A DNA stretch of 64,000 bases, from assembly GCA_963930655.1 (NCBI GenBank), contig OZ005612.1, forward strand, positions 1,617,001-1,681,000. The letters are read 5' to 3'. Position 1 is the stretch's first letter. Each line of letters opens with the position of its first letter. A program made the translations under genes and the position numbers. Below the pieces are notes generated by a model that saw nothing but the letters and a program-made list of their open reading frames with translations, made no database searches and was not told where the DNA came from. Of the stretch, positions 11,235 to 23,052 are shown piece after piece. This DNA comes from Myrica gale. Its lineage: Eukaryota; Streptophyta; Magnoliopsida; Fagales; Myricaceae.

Positions 11235-13314
11235 TTAGGTCAGCGTTGCTTGTTTTTCTTGTAGTGACTTACACATGTAAGAACCTCAAACAATTAAAAA
11301 ATGAGTGAAAAAAACTGACATTTTTTCTTCGCTCATATACTTTTAGAAAATTTACATTCCTATTCCTAGTTAGATATATAGGTGTTCCTCTAACTATCTG
11401 GTACGAAACACTTCCGAAACCACAGGACGAGGGAACTTCCCTTCCTTTCAGTGCATCTTCTTAGCCAGCGAGCAAGATGAAAATCATGCGGAATTTGTGG
11501 TTCTCTTTATTGGTGCTGCGAATGAGCCTGGATTTTGGGTTGTGGAGTTTGGGTTGGTGTTGGAAGTGGTGTTCTTGTTGGCATGGCGGTGACAGGGCAG
11601 TGAAGCCGCTGACTCTGAAGGATAGAGGCACCAAGAAAGAACGGTTCTAGCTCTCTTCGTAATAGCTTGAAGTCACTCTGGGTGAGAAAGAAAAAAAAAA
11701 GGGGAAAGAAGATGATAGAGAAGTTGGAGGCAGCAAACAACTGCTTTTTTTTTTTTTATCAAAACAGCTAATTCATCACTGAGAGGTCCAAAAATCTCAG
11801 TTATAGGTTTTAAAAGACTAGTTAGACCCTCCAAAACAAATTTTAAAAGGCTAGTTAGACCCTCTAAAGAAGCCACGAGACTACGAGCATTAACCAGGCC
11901 ACACAGTTTCTCATTTGCTCGGTGCTTAATTTGTTGCTAGCAACAGGGCACACGGTTTGGTGATGGGACTAGTGACAATGGAATTTGTGAAGGCTAAGAA
12001 AAGAAGAGCCGGCTGAAATTCCGATGCGTATAGCTTAGCAAAGTTGGTGGCTTCGGGCCTTCATATTCTCCGATCATGGCATTCTCACAAAGTTAATGGG
12101 GGATAGTGGGGTCCGAGCCTAACATCCTCCGAAAGTATTTATCGGAAGAAAAGTAATATGAAAAAACGTGCAAAACGATCCAAATGCCTATTCAAGATAA
12201 ATTTTTAAAGAATAAATATTTTTTTTTTAAATAAATATTTGTTTTAATAATCTTATTTTTTTAAAATTACATTTTTATATATTATTTTTATTTTAATGAT
12301 TTTTTAAATATTTGTAGTAATTTAATTTTTGAGAGATATTTCGGCAGTATAATTACGGAGCAGACTAGTCTTTTCCTCTATTTATAGGACTCGAAATTTG
12401 TCTAAAAACCTCAATTTGGTGTAGGAAAATTTGAACCATCACACTATGGCAAGTTTAGTATCCGAGTGTCCAGACTAGCTTACCTGAACTTCAACTAACT
12501 CGGAACCTGTGTGACTTGTTTTGTCCCACTCAAACCGGACAATTACCAAGTTATAAGCCCTAAGTGTTGCTTCAAAGAGTTAGAAGCACCAATAACATTT
12601 TAAAATTAGAATCTTAAAAGAGAGAAAACTATCAAGGTCTAAACCTCAACTACTTGAGCAACCCCTTGAAATTACATACCTAAAAGAAGTTGATAAGTGA
12701 TAATCATGATCTTTCCGGCCCTATTAGGAAACTGAGGAAAATATGCAAGTAGTTGAGACCCCGTTATAGTGTCATTTACCAGAACTTACCACTTGCTTGT
12801 GAACCAACATGAACGACCAAAATGAAACCACTGCATAGTTAAATGAGTAATCGTTCTGTAAGTTTAATTTTCCCTCTGCCATCTTTATTCTTATATGACT
12901 ACTGCACTGGTAGTCACATAGATAGTTATCATTTTTCTGATATCTTCGGAATAGGATTCTACTGCTTTCAGATAAATCATACATATGGTTTGCACTAAAG
13001 AGGCAAGAGCGTCAGATGTGATCACTGATATTTCTAAAATATCAAGCGAAAAAAGAAGTGTAGAGGATGGAGTTCCAAAAACAAAAAGCGGATCGTGGAG
13101 AAAACTGTGTTAGCAGAGCTATATTCCGCTGATTTTTCCAATTCTGTACTAGAACAGGAAATAAATTTAGAGAGGGCATTAAGAAAGGAACATATGAAAA
13201 TGCATCAACAAATTTCACACGTAACGCAAATTCTCTCTGACTACAAAGTTATTGCTGTAATTGTAAACAAAGGATCATATTTGCTTCAGAGTACTGGACT
13301 TCAATGTGAGCATT
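11235..13314. other. Intergenic region without recognised gene
   Basis: This lies between the MULE and the 3' end of the MSP1-like gene. It contains a short direct repeat around 11805-11870 (GGCTAGTTAGACCCTC-type), an AT-rich block at 12180-12330, and probably the 3' UTR of the minus-strand MSP1-like gene just left of 13315. I see no supportable gene. Confidence 0.5.
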
Positions 13315-16300
13315 TTATGGATCCTGGGCATCTGATTGAATGTTCAAAATTTGGGAAACCACAAGCTTAGAAAGCTCACTTATAGCTGCTTGGACCTGGT
13401 AATCGCCTGATTCTCTATCCCTGGACCACCCGGTTGACTGCGACTGCGACGATAATCCAGTGTATTCACTGGCAGCTATCTTCGTCTTTCTTGATGTGAC
13501 AAGAACTTTCTCTAAATCTGACTGTGACAATGGCCTTGGTGCCTGAGACAAAAAGATAAAAAACGGTCGATAACATACACAACAAAACTCAATTATGTCT
13601 GCCGCATAATACACCTTTATTTTGGTAAAGGTACAAAGAAGAAAATAAAATTGACGTTTATTCTAATTGGTTTAGAATAGACGATTTCTTCTATCCCCAT
13701 GCAAATTGAACTTTATCAACAATACCACTGGAAGAGTCAATAAAAGTCCCTTAATGACCTTCATTTTAGTTTGTATGTTTCTGAGGGTTGTCTGTGCCTT
13801 GCTTCTGAACTTTGGACTTCCAAACCCATGGACATCCGTGATATTCGCTAGTGGCAGGCACACAAAAGATGAAAATGAAACCATGAATTGAGATATTATA
13901 ACTATGCATACAATCTACCAAGACGAGACTGGAATTTCAGGTGTAGGGAAACTTGAAGACAGATTAAGCAATGTTCAAAGAGCAGAAACAAGAGGATTCT
14001 TGAACAATTAACTCTTTGACAACAAATGGCTGCTAAAACAAACGTAACATAAGGCACTCTGGTTTAGTTTGCGAGATGAATTTACTCCATATTGCAAGAG
14101 AATTCCAATCACATGACATTGTGTGTCCCATGTTCATTAGCTTTGCCATCCTCAAGCATGCCATCAATAAGAAAAGGTGCTTTAGTTCAGAAAAAATGGT
14201 GGACTAAGAGAATGATAGATACTCACTGAAGATTGTTTCCCGTTCTTCTCTTCATCTAGTAGGTCCCTGATAGCAAAATACGCTGCTTTTTTGCAGAGTT
14301 CAAGAAGATCTGAACCTGTGTAACCTTCACATAAGCTAGCTATGTGGTCATAGTTAATGTTGGGCTCAACCCTCTCATCCCTCAAAATGACTTTTAATAT
14401 CTCAGCCCTCTCGCTGCGGTCAGGTATCCCAATCTCAAATGCCTGAGGAAGACGGCGGAGTATTGCTTCATCAAGTTCTGATGGACGATTAGTAGCAGCA
14501 AGAACCATCACACGAGCATTCTCTGCAAATCCAATATACAATCATCAAAACAAAAAACACTCTGTTTAGGTATATCACATCATTACCACGAATCCTATCA
14601 ACAAACAACCTTAACTTGATTCTTAAGATAGAAAATTGTAAGACTAACCATTGTTTAAAGCAAATAAACTTACGATCTGTAGTAAATCCATCCCATAAAG
14701 CCATGAACTCAGTCTTCATATTTGTTAATGCTTCATGGTCAGTATTACGACGCTGCCCCAAGAAACTATCCACCTCATCAATGAATATAATAGCTGGCTG
14801 GATTTTATAAGCCAAGCTAAATACAGCAGACACTGCAAAGCATAAAAAAATCCATGATTTTCCTATTATAGATCATCAAAATGAAAGCCCCACGCCTAGG
14901 AGAAACCCAACTAAGAAAACCTATAATCTACTTCTCTATTTGTGGTCCTCAGGCAAAACTAATGTTTCCCAAAAACACAAGTATATACTTAAATTGGAAG
15001 AGCGGAGCTGAAGGACACCTTCATAATGACACAGCTGACTCCTTATTCAACCCTTTTGATTGGAATTTATTTTTCCTCATGCACCAGTAACATAATCGCT
15101 ATTACACTCAAATAGTAGTGAAGTAGGAAACAGGCGCACCTACAACATTGAAGTTGAAATTACCAAATCTTGTCTATTAAACATACCCCCGGTTATTTTA
15201 ATGGCCACCATGCAGGGAAATTTAATACAATCACAGATGAAAAACGCAAATTACATAAAACAATCATCAGATGATGCCAAAGCTAACACAGGAATTCATT
15301 AAACTTGAAATTAGTTTCACTAAAGTGCAGTATTACTGTTTTCAGCTAAATTAACCAAATACATCAGGTAAGTCACTTGTTCTTTGTTGCTCAGTTCAAC
15401 AGCATGAGCCAAACTGAGTTTGACTTTGTCACGATTTGCCCGTGCATGAGAAAAAAAAAACTAGAAGGCCAAAAACACTTGGTTTAATTGTATTGTCTGG
15501 AGAGGGCATCAGTCATGAAGTAAAACCCCCAACCTAAGAGGGGAGGTGTAACTATAATCTCTACTCACCAAGTTTTTGTGCATCACCGAACCATTTGCTC
15601 ATCAAATTTGATATCCTCACATTAATGAAAACAGCTCCAGATTCTTTTGCAATAGCTTTGGCAAGCATGGTCTTTCCAGTACCAGGAGGTCCATATAACA
15701 AGACCCCTTTCTGGGGTCCCAGAAGCTTGCCATAGGAGAAAAGGTCAGGCCTCCTTAGTGGAAGTATCACCAGTTCAAATAGAGCTTGCTTGATGGATTC
15801 AAGTCCTCCAATGGAATCAAACTCTACATCAATGTGGTCAGGATTTATAACATCGCAGGCAATGACATCCTGAAATTAAAGAGAAACAGAAGTCAAGCAT
15901 GAAAACTGGATTAACTCTGCTTTCTAAACAGATCCCAAGAATTTTTAGTCTGACAATAATCTTCTTGAGCATTTTGACATACTATAAGTAAATTCTAAAC
16001 CAGTTATGCATCTAGGTTGCAAAATATTGCTCCATTTACTAGAAAAGCTAAAGAATAAGTTCGAAAGAGGTTGCTTTTGACACACCATAAGAACTTTAAA
16101 ACCAGTTATCTGTGCAGGTTGCAACATATAATAAAAAAGCTAAAACTATTTCGAAAGTAGGTTGATTTTGACATACAAGAAGCAAGTTAGAAACCAGTTC
16201 TCTGTGTGGGCTGCAACATATTGCTCCATTTACTAGAAAAGGGAAAGAACATTTTTGGAAAGATAAGCTTCACCCCTCTTTACATTACCATCCAAATGCT

Positions 16301-17576
16301 AGTGCTGACCCGCATACACTTAATTTACAAGGAATACACATCTAACATGTGGCCTCACCTCTAGCAGCCTGCCTCACCCACACCAACCAAAAGGGCATTT
16401 TGCCAAGTTTATGTCTGCTCCATTAGAAATTGTTTCCTATCTGAAAACTCATGCTTTAGTCAAATAAGGGAGTGGGTGGGCATTCCGTTGCAATCAGAGG
16501 TTCACACTTGCACAAATCCATCACTGGGCCAGGTACCATTAAAGAAAATTGCTTCTCACAACAGAAATGACAGCTTCATGAAATCCAAAGTCTAATACCG
16601 ATGGTTTAGGCGAGCATGATTTTCATAGCAATGATCCAAATTCCTAGTGAGTTAAGCATACCAGATTCCGTTTTAGCTTTATTCATATATGTTACTGATT
16701 AGGCTCTTTGACACAGTTTAACAAGTGAAGTCATTTTAGGAAAAGGAGCAGCCACCTCTTTTCCGTAGTTCCCTCTCGCACAGAGAAGAAGCTTCTTGCT
16801 GTTAACGTTCCTCATAAAGTATATTTCACTAAAAAAAAGGCTGGTCAAATATACCAACAACAAAAACAACGGGATTTTAAAAGTTTGATCCCATATAGGC
16901 GTTTATATTCAACCAGAGCTGGGAGATTATAATATAACAGACGATGCCACTGCCCAGTATGTCTGTAAACATTTAGCCCGCAATTCGCATATAATAAGGA
17001 ACTCCGAAAAGTGAAATTCTGACTATACAATTACGCGTTAATGTGGAAATTTACTGCCTTTGTATGTCCCTTGAGCGCCAAATGCAACAAAAGAATCCAA
17101 AAAGACAAAAACCCAAATTTCTTTAAATTCCAGGAACTTAGGAATCCCAAATCCTTCCAATCTAAAATCTTTCAAATTCAGAACAAAATTCAAAACTTAC
17201 CCCAAATCGCACCAGCAAAATATCCAAATGACCAAAGGAAAAATAACAAAAAAGGTGATTACTTTACGGGTTCTCCAAGCAAACACAGCACAACGACATC
17301 ACATAATGGAGCGTTCCAAAAGAACCAAGGAAGACTAAGCGGTGCCTCGATTTTCGAGTGGAGGAGGCGGTTACATACCTCGTAAGGGGTGGTCTGGATG
17401 AGCGGTCGACCCAAGCGCTTGGCGATTTCCTTCTTGTGCTCGAGCGCTTTCTTTGAGGCCTCTCGATTCGGGTCCAGATGTCGGAGCCCCGCGAACAACA
17501 CCAAGCAGCTCAAAGCCGCGCTCGCCGCGTACAGAACCAGTTCCTGCAAGAACTTTGTCTCCGATGAGCCACCCAT
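13315..17576 (-). CDS. MSP1/ATAD1-like outer-membrane AAA-ATPase
   Basis: Msp1/ATAD1 proteins extract mislocalised tail-anchored proteins from the mitochondrial outer membrane and peroxisomes. Five exons are readable: 17576-17379, 15869-15569, 14832-14674, 14522-14227 and 13542-13315 (stop included). They join in phase to 1182 nt, or 393 residues, normal for the plant family. The protein starts [19 protein letters not shown], with a single membrane segment at about residues 10-31. Next come the linker ([18 protein letters not shown]), Walker A GPPGTGKT, pore-loop region [15 protein letters not shown], Walker [16 protein letters not shown], sensor [16 protein letters not shown], and a C-terminal helix region ending [11 protein letters not shown]. 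Intron 1 is 1.5 kb and holds a minisatellite. From memory, its Arabidopsis counterpart At5g53540 lies next to VPS26A, as here. Confidence 0.95.
15955..16250. repeat. Minisatellite-like repeat in intron 1 of the MSP1-like gene
   Basis: Three diverged units of roughly 85-130 bp share the order TTTTGACATAC(or CACAC), AAACCAGTT, AGGTTGCAA(C/A)ATAT, and, in the first and third units, TTGCTCCATTTACTAGAAAAG. The middle unit lacks the last block. It lies wholly within the intron between exons 1 and 2. Confidence 0.75.
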
Positions 17577-18886
17577 TTTTTTTTTACTTCTGGTACTTTT
17601 TTATGGCTTTTTTCTCGTTCTCTGTGCAAATATATCAGTTTAGGGTTTTGGAATTTCGGAGAGAAAGCGGAGAACTTGGGATGACGAAAGATTCTTAAAG
17701 AGGTTCTCTGAATTCTGGAGGTTACCAAAGTACAATACTACCCTAATTGGATGGTCGTTTGTCGCCCGAGGGTATTGGATGGTTTTGGTAAATAAGAATG
17801 TTGATGAGCGTGGGTTGGGCTTCCTTGTGGGCTTCCAAATAGGGATCAGAGTAGGCCTGGTCCAATGCTGTGTGGATGCAGAGTCGAACTGGCTGAGGGA
17901 ATGAGACATGGGGAGCTAAAAGTACAAAAAGATCATGAGTTTGGGCTGATGACGGATATTTCAAATTTTGAGAACGCTAATATAAACTTTAAAGTTATCA
18001 AATAAAAAAGCTATGGTTTTAGATTAACCTGATATCCAATCACTAACGAAGACAATTGTAATAGGAAAGAAATACTAAGAAAGACAAAAAAAAAAAAATT
18101 GCAAAAATATCCATGAGAATCAATAATTCCCTGTACATTTGTTATATTAAGCTCTCGTAGTTTACTCTCTTTCTCTTCTTTTTTTTGTAATGAGGAAAAT
18201 TCGAACGCTATTCACGTGTACCATGTTCGAACATATTTGGTTCAGTGTCCGCACGAGTTGAGTTCAACGTCACAATAAATTTCAGGTCATACAACTCCCA
18301 AAAGAAAACTCTCTCACTCTTTACTTACTCGATAAAAAAATTATATTCCCTCCACTGTCTATTAACGAGTCATATAACTTTTTTCAGGATTGTTGTTTTT
18401 TATTTTTTTCTGATGGAGCCATTTTTAACCGGTCTATCACAGTGTCCACTGGGCTAAGAACCCGAGAGAGCTGGGCTTGAGGGCTAGCGCTTGGGATGAA
18501 TTAAAAGGCTCAAGCTCTCCTTCTTCCTCTTACGATCAAAGAAAACTAGCTAAGATCCGGGGTCTTTCTCGCAGGGGGATTTGTTAGATGCTTTTGTTAG
18601 TTACCATTTTTCTATATATTTTATTTATTTATTCAATTATGAGTAGGTGAGTATGAGAGAGAATCTACGTACCGTACTGTTTGCTCCCATTTTCCCCTAT
18701 ATCCTCCTTTTTTCCTGGGATGGAGACTTCTTGGGCCCCTTTTTACCCTCCATACCTTATTATCCTTAGACATTTTTCGTCCCATCCATTCTTTTCACCG
18801 AAGCTCGACGTTATCAGAATTGGTCTCCTCCAGACTGGCTTCAGTCAACTGATTCTTTACTCTTCCCTTCCACCTTTTGGACCATC
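17577..18886. other. Promoter side of the MSP1-like gene and AT-rich spacer
   Basis: 17577-17740 is the likely leader and promoter of the minus-strand MSP1-like gene. The rest to 18886 has short pyrimidine-rich tracts but no gene or repeat that I can name. Confidence 0.45.
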
Positions 18887-18903
18887 TAGGGCTGTACAAC
18901 CCT

Positions 18904-18943
18904 GGTGTAGGTGCCGGTTTTGGCCAAAACCGGCACCTACACC
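18904..18943. repeat. Perfect 40 bp palindrome at the left end of hAT copy 2
   Basis: It reads the same on both strands: outer arm GGTGTAGGTGCCGG, centre TTTTGGCCAAAA, then the mirror arm. The same structure, with one centre mismatch, is at 9052-9091 in copy 1. In copy 3 (42190) only a single arm and centre remain. Subterminal repeats of hAT elements are usually transposase binding sites; that role is inferred here. Confidence 0.9.
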
Positions 18944-20181
18944 GGGTAGGCCGATTTTTAAATAATTGTCACCTACACCTACACCGTTAAGGGCAAAAAT
19001 CGGCCCTTAGCGGTGACGGTTTAGCGGTGGCGGTTTCCGGTTATCCTACATTCATATTGAGCCATTTTTTAGCATATGAAGAGTTTAGGAAAATATTCCA
19101 TCCTGCCATGTACTTATGTTTATTGCTTCATTTTTCTTTTTCCTACCCCATAAAGCCGGAAGAGATAAGATGTTACACAAATAGGACTAAAAGTGCAGCT
19201 CTGGATTAATGACAATCTATTTACTGCCTTGAGCAATAATATTTTGCATATGAGCCCATGGAACACACTGCAACCTTGACCAAAATGATCTACCTAACTG
19301 TCATACTTGCACTTGTCCCTAAATGAGGAGTTAAAAGAAGCTCAGATGCTGCTGAAACTCACAATGTTTAGTTGTAGATATAATGTGGAGACTTTGTAAA
19401 AAACATGAAATGTGAACTCAGCAACACACCAAAATGGTAATGTCAAAAACGGCACTTGAATGATACATTACATGTTTTAGACTACACATATAAACCCACC
19501 TTTGTTTGGTGTTTAGGACAACATGATGCAAAACACCTCTTTTCCCCTAAACAAAGCCATAAAACATGACTGTATTTATTTGTCTAGTTTCTACCGACAT
19601 CGTAGTAAAAGGACACATCGACATCTACAGTTGGAGACTGATGCATTTCCCACCATAAATCACTTGTCTCCATCTGGTTGGGAAATACACTATACGTCTG
19701 AACCAGCTTTTTGCTGTAGCGATCATTTAGAGTTTCCAACAGATATGAACCCATACCTGCGGTATTTTAAGTGAAAGCTCTCAACAACTACACAAACAAC
19801 AAGTACTTTGAACTCATGTGCTTGCCATCATGCAAGTACTACTAAGTATGATAGGAAGCAAAAGATCCCATCTTTGGGGTAAAATTTTAACCTGATGACC
19901 ATCATGATGCTCAAGGTTGTAAGCAATTCCATTTTCTATCCGTATTTAAGATGCCAAAAGCCATCTAATTTAGTTCAACTTCAGCACAAACAATGGGCTA
20001 TCTTTTTCATTCTCTAAATTATGATTCAGTTTTGATCTTCGATGAAACCAATGCCACAGTAAATGTCAGAATTCTTTAATTACTCACCAATCCTATAAAA
20101 ATAAAGTGTTGATAGCAAATGCATAAAGCATTTTAGAACTGTGATTTGAATAGGAACAGTAAATGCAGAGAAGTAAAGAAC

Positions 20182-20293
20182 CTGATCCTGTTCCTCCAGC
20201 GATAGAGTGGCATAAAACAAAACCTTCGAGGCTATCACTACCATCTGCCTCTCTATCAATCATGTCCATTATGTCCTCTTCAACACCCTTTCC
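20182..20293 (-). pseudogene. Captured gamma-tubulin exon (fragment)
   Basis: This 112 bp segment on the minus strand reads [20 protein letters not shown] then [18 protein letters not shown], the gamma-tubulin region that includes the GGGTGSG-like nucleotide-binding loop. It is flanked by an acceptor (TCTGCTCAG) and a GT donor, so one exon plus parts of both introns was taken. The frame is intact and the residues look unchanged. No other gamma-tubulin exon is recognisable in the element. It lies inside hAT copy 2, about 0.86 kb from the ELF4-like frame and on the same strand. It is not a functional gene. Confidence 0.88.
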
Positions 20294-21150
20294 CTGAGCA
20301 GAAAGTACCAACCATCGGAATGACATGAAAAACAGACCATGTGCACCATCTAAACAACACAAAACATAACTCATAAGTTAGGCTCCATAACTAGAAGTCA
20401 ATAGCTTGTGAGAGAGCACACGAAAAGAATCAAATAACAGAACCAAAAGACTAGGTGCGCATGCCTTAAAACTGATCTAAGATCTGTTTCCTCCACTCGA
20501 AAAGCTCTCAGAGATCGGCGACGAACATGCAAAGATCAAATATTTTGGGAAAAATTCTGCAAGATGCAAGCGTAATATTAGAAATGCGACCGAAATGAAT
20601 CCCTTTTTTTCATAATTAAGCACGAGACCAGAAAATTTGAAAAGGTTCAAAGGTAAAGACATATTAAATTTCTGCTAAATGTACAAAAACTAACAATGTT
20701 ATGTACCAAAAGTTGCAGAACACAAATTGAAGGTTGATGCCTCAAACACCTCGCAGAGAAGCCATACAAGATCTTTAGGAATTATAATATATCTTAGTAG
20801 GTTCACATTTGTCATCGGCTGAAGAAAACCACCATGAAAAGCTTCCAAATACCAAAACTTTACGATCCTTTGAGGTGGGGTTCGGTCTGAGTATTCAATG
20901 TACCACAGGTTCATCACTAAAAGCCCAACATCATCATACAAATATAAACACACCACAAATTAGCTTAACAATACAGACGAAACCCATTACTTTGCTACTT
21001 GAGAAAAGCATCACACAGACACCACATAGACTCTTACGAACCAACACATAGAACTGAGAAAACACTAACTTATTAGGGACAGACCGATTTAGTACTTCAT
21101 ATTAAAATAAATAAAAGAGATGAGAATTACTCTAGCAATAGAACAAAATC

Positions 21151-21492
21151 TCAAGCTTGGGGACTCTGCGTTCTGTCGTCGGTACCACTCTTTGGTTCGC
21201 GTTGATGGAACATAGTGGAGAAGTTCGAGGAGAGGTCGGAGTAGAGGGAGACGACCTTGGAGATGTTGTCGTTAATCTCTTGGATGAGGGCCACGTTCTT
21301 GACCATGTTGTCTGCGATTCTCGACTGATGGTTCTCGTTCACTTGCTGGATCGGGGCTCGGTTCCGGTCCAGAATTATCTGCACTTGCCGGAACCTCTGG
21401 TTCAAGGCATCCCACACCTCGACGTCGCCTCCTTCCTCGGCCGTTTCGCCGGTGGTTGTTAGGGTTTTGTTGTGGTTGGGGTTGGAGAGCAT
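21151..21492 (-). CDS. ELF4-like protein (DUF1313), inside a hAT element
   Basis: An intact frame of 113 residues. ELF4 is a small helical protein of the plant evening complex (with ELF3 and LUX) that represses clock and growth genes at dusk. The DUF1313 domain spans about residues 27-92, with VWDALNQRFRQVQIILDRNR, IQQVNENHQSR, DNMVKNVALIQEIN and ISKVVSLYSDLSSNFS, closest to ELF4 rather than to the more divergent EFL paralogues. The N-terminal 26 residues and the C-terminal tail (ending TQSPQA) are polar and low in complexity, as usual. ELF4 genes have a single coding exon, so a single-frame capture is possible. It starts 251 bp inside the right end of the hAT element at 18887-21743. It could be an expressed duplicate or a recent, still unbroken capture. 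Confidence 0.85.
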   Translation of the reverse strand: MLSNPNHNKTLTTTGETAEEGGDVEVWDALNQRFRQVQIILDRNRAPIQQVNENHQSRIADNMVKNVALIQEINDNISKVVSLYSDLSSNFSTMFHQREPKSGTDDRTQSPQA

Positions 21493-21751
21493 GAGGGGGT
21501 TGAAGCCTTTAGGGATTCGGGGAGGGGGGAGGGATTCTGTCGAAAGGGAAAATAAAAGGGGGGGTTAAAAAATGGGAAAACCCGGTTCCCGGGATCCCGG
21601 TGCCGGGGAACCCGGGAACCAGGAATACCCCCGGGTTTTCTCAAAAACGTTAAACCCCGGTGCCAGTGCCCCGGCAACCCGGTGCCGGTTCCGGTTCCGG
21701 TGCCGATGCCACCGGGATTTCCCGGTGGCACTAAACAGCCCTAGGACCATG

Positions 21752-22896
21752 TATCAATGGGTGGACATGAAGCCATCATGGTTTCTTATGTGGGCTTCTT
21801 TACCGGATAAAACATCATACTCTTTTATCTTTTATGGACCTCCAATCACTGAAGGGTATCTGCAACATCGAATGAACTGATATTTGCCTCTTTTGGACCT
21901 CTGATAATAGGCTTTTGTAGTAAAGAAAAATTTCTCCTCTATCACTCAAAATTGTGTAATTGGAACAAAGAGTTGTGGTGGAAGATTGTGATCGGATTGG
22001 TATAATATTACAGGGAAAGACCTGTAGGACAAACTGGAAGGTAATTTCACCGTTTATCAAAGTGGACTTTTAAGTCCAGACTCCACTACACTTGATTGGG
22101 TTATCGAGGAGAAGCATGAAAGAACTTTAAAGTGGGAGTTCAAAGCCTTGTCTAAAGTGCTTGCATAGTTCAAATTCCTTCGAGGGGAGTCCCCGCGGAC
22201 AGAGAAATAATAACATCAAGCCGTGAAAAGCGCCGCGATTCTCTTGGCCCTCAGTATCTAAAACGTGATCTAACATCTGCTGTACGCTACCTACAATCCC
22301 TCCAGTCACCCAAGAATCGCCGCCTCGCATCTAAAACGTGATCTAACATCTGCTGTACGCTACGATCCCGTCCACTCACCTGCGAAGGTGAACTATGGGG
22401 ATTGGGGGGGAATCTTACATCCTGCCTATGTAAACGGAATCCACTAAAAAAAAACAGACAAGGAGAGGAGATGATTGAGACTATTGGAGTGCTTTTTTAT
22501 ACTTATTATAATAAAAATAATTAATTTAATAGAATGAGAGATCATTTTAAAAATTTGTTAATATTATTATATTTTACTAAACTTTTAAATTAATTATATT
22601 CGTGAATGAAAATTTTAGAATGAAATTTTTATATCATTATTTTTTAAAATTTCTTATCCGAATTATATGTTGTAATTTGAAGAGAGATACAATAATTAGA
22701 TTTTAAACTAATAATTTATCAAATAAAATTGTAAATAATATAGACCTTACAATAAATTTAATATATATGTCTATCTTTTAGATATACAATTCTAACTATA
22801 GGGACAAAGCTATGATTTGCCCTTAGAGGGCCAAATATTATTTTTTCTTATTTTTTTTTCTAACCAGGTGTCGAGGTCATCTTAGGTATATTTCAA
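21752..22896. other. Spacer with a short tandem duplication
   Basis: A 37 bp block (ATCTAAAACGTGATCTAACA... to GTACGCTAC) occurs at about 22256-22292 and again at 22328-22364, each followed by a similar TCACC-containing stretch. From 22440 onward the DNA is strongly AT-rich. No gene is seen. Confidence 0.55.
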
Positions 22897-23052
22897 CTAA
22901 TCTTTAAATTTTTATTATAATCAAAATGTTACAACGGATTTTAGAACCAGACATTCCTTTAATGAGTAAAAATCATCAATTATTAACAAAATAATCAGTA
23001 CTAGAATGAGAATCTTATGCGGCCGAATATAATCAAAAATTTAAAATCTTTA
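22897..23052 (+). repeat. 156 bp direct repeat, copy 1
   Basis: Nearly identical to 23732-23888 (one T/C, one A/G and one 1-base indel seen by eye); the start-to-start distance is 835 bp. It begins CTAATCTTTAAATTTT, includes ACAACGGATTTTAGAACC and ends near AAAATCTTTA. Origin unclear: it could be LTR-like or a local duplication next to the hAT remnant. Confidence 0.8.

Larger units (their letters stand above)
18887..21743. mobile_element. hAT-family element, copy 2, carrying host gene pieces (Pack-hAT)
   Basis: The ends are TAGGGCTGTACAACC and, in reverse complement, TAGGGCTGTTTAGTG. The flanking octamers GGACCATC (18879-18886) and GGACCATG (21744-21751) match at 7 of 8. The outer 190 bp on the left is nearly identical to the left end of the copy at 9035 (CGGCACCTACACC, ACACCGTTAAGGG, CGGTTTCCGGTTATCCTACATTC). 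The right end repeats CCGGTGCC motifs. Between the ends lie a gamma-tubulin exon with flanking intron-like DNA (20182-20293) and a complete ELF4-like frame (21151-21492), both on the minus strand. No transposase was found, so the element must depend on another source. Confidence 0.83.

Noticed and set aside
11507-11876. Short minus-strand frames near 11.5-11.9 kb
   Set aside because: Low-complexity composition, no family match and no splice-supported extension.
14182-14833. Separate AAA-ATPase frames at 14182-14541 and 14489-14833
   Set aside because: These are individual exons of one MSP1-like gene that read into introns; they are merged into 13315-17576.
20093-20374. 93-codon frame as a tubulin-like gene
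   Set aside because: Only the central 112 bp is a gamma-tubulin exon; both sides are intron sequence ending at splice consensus.
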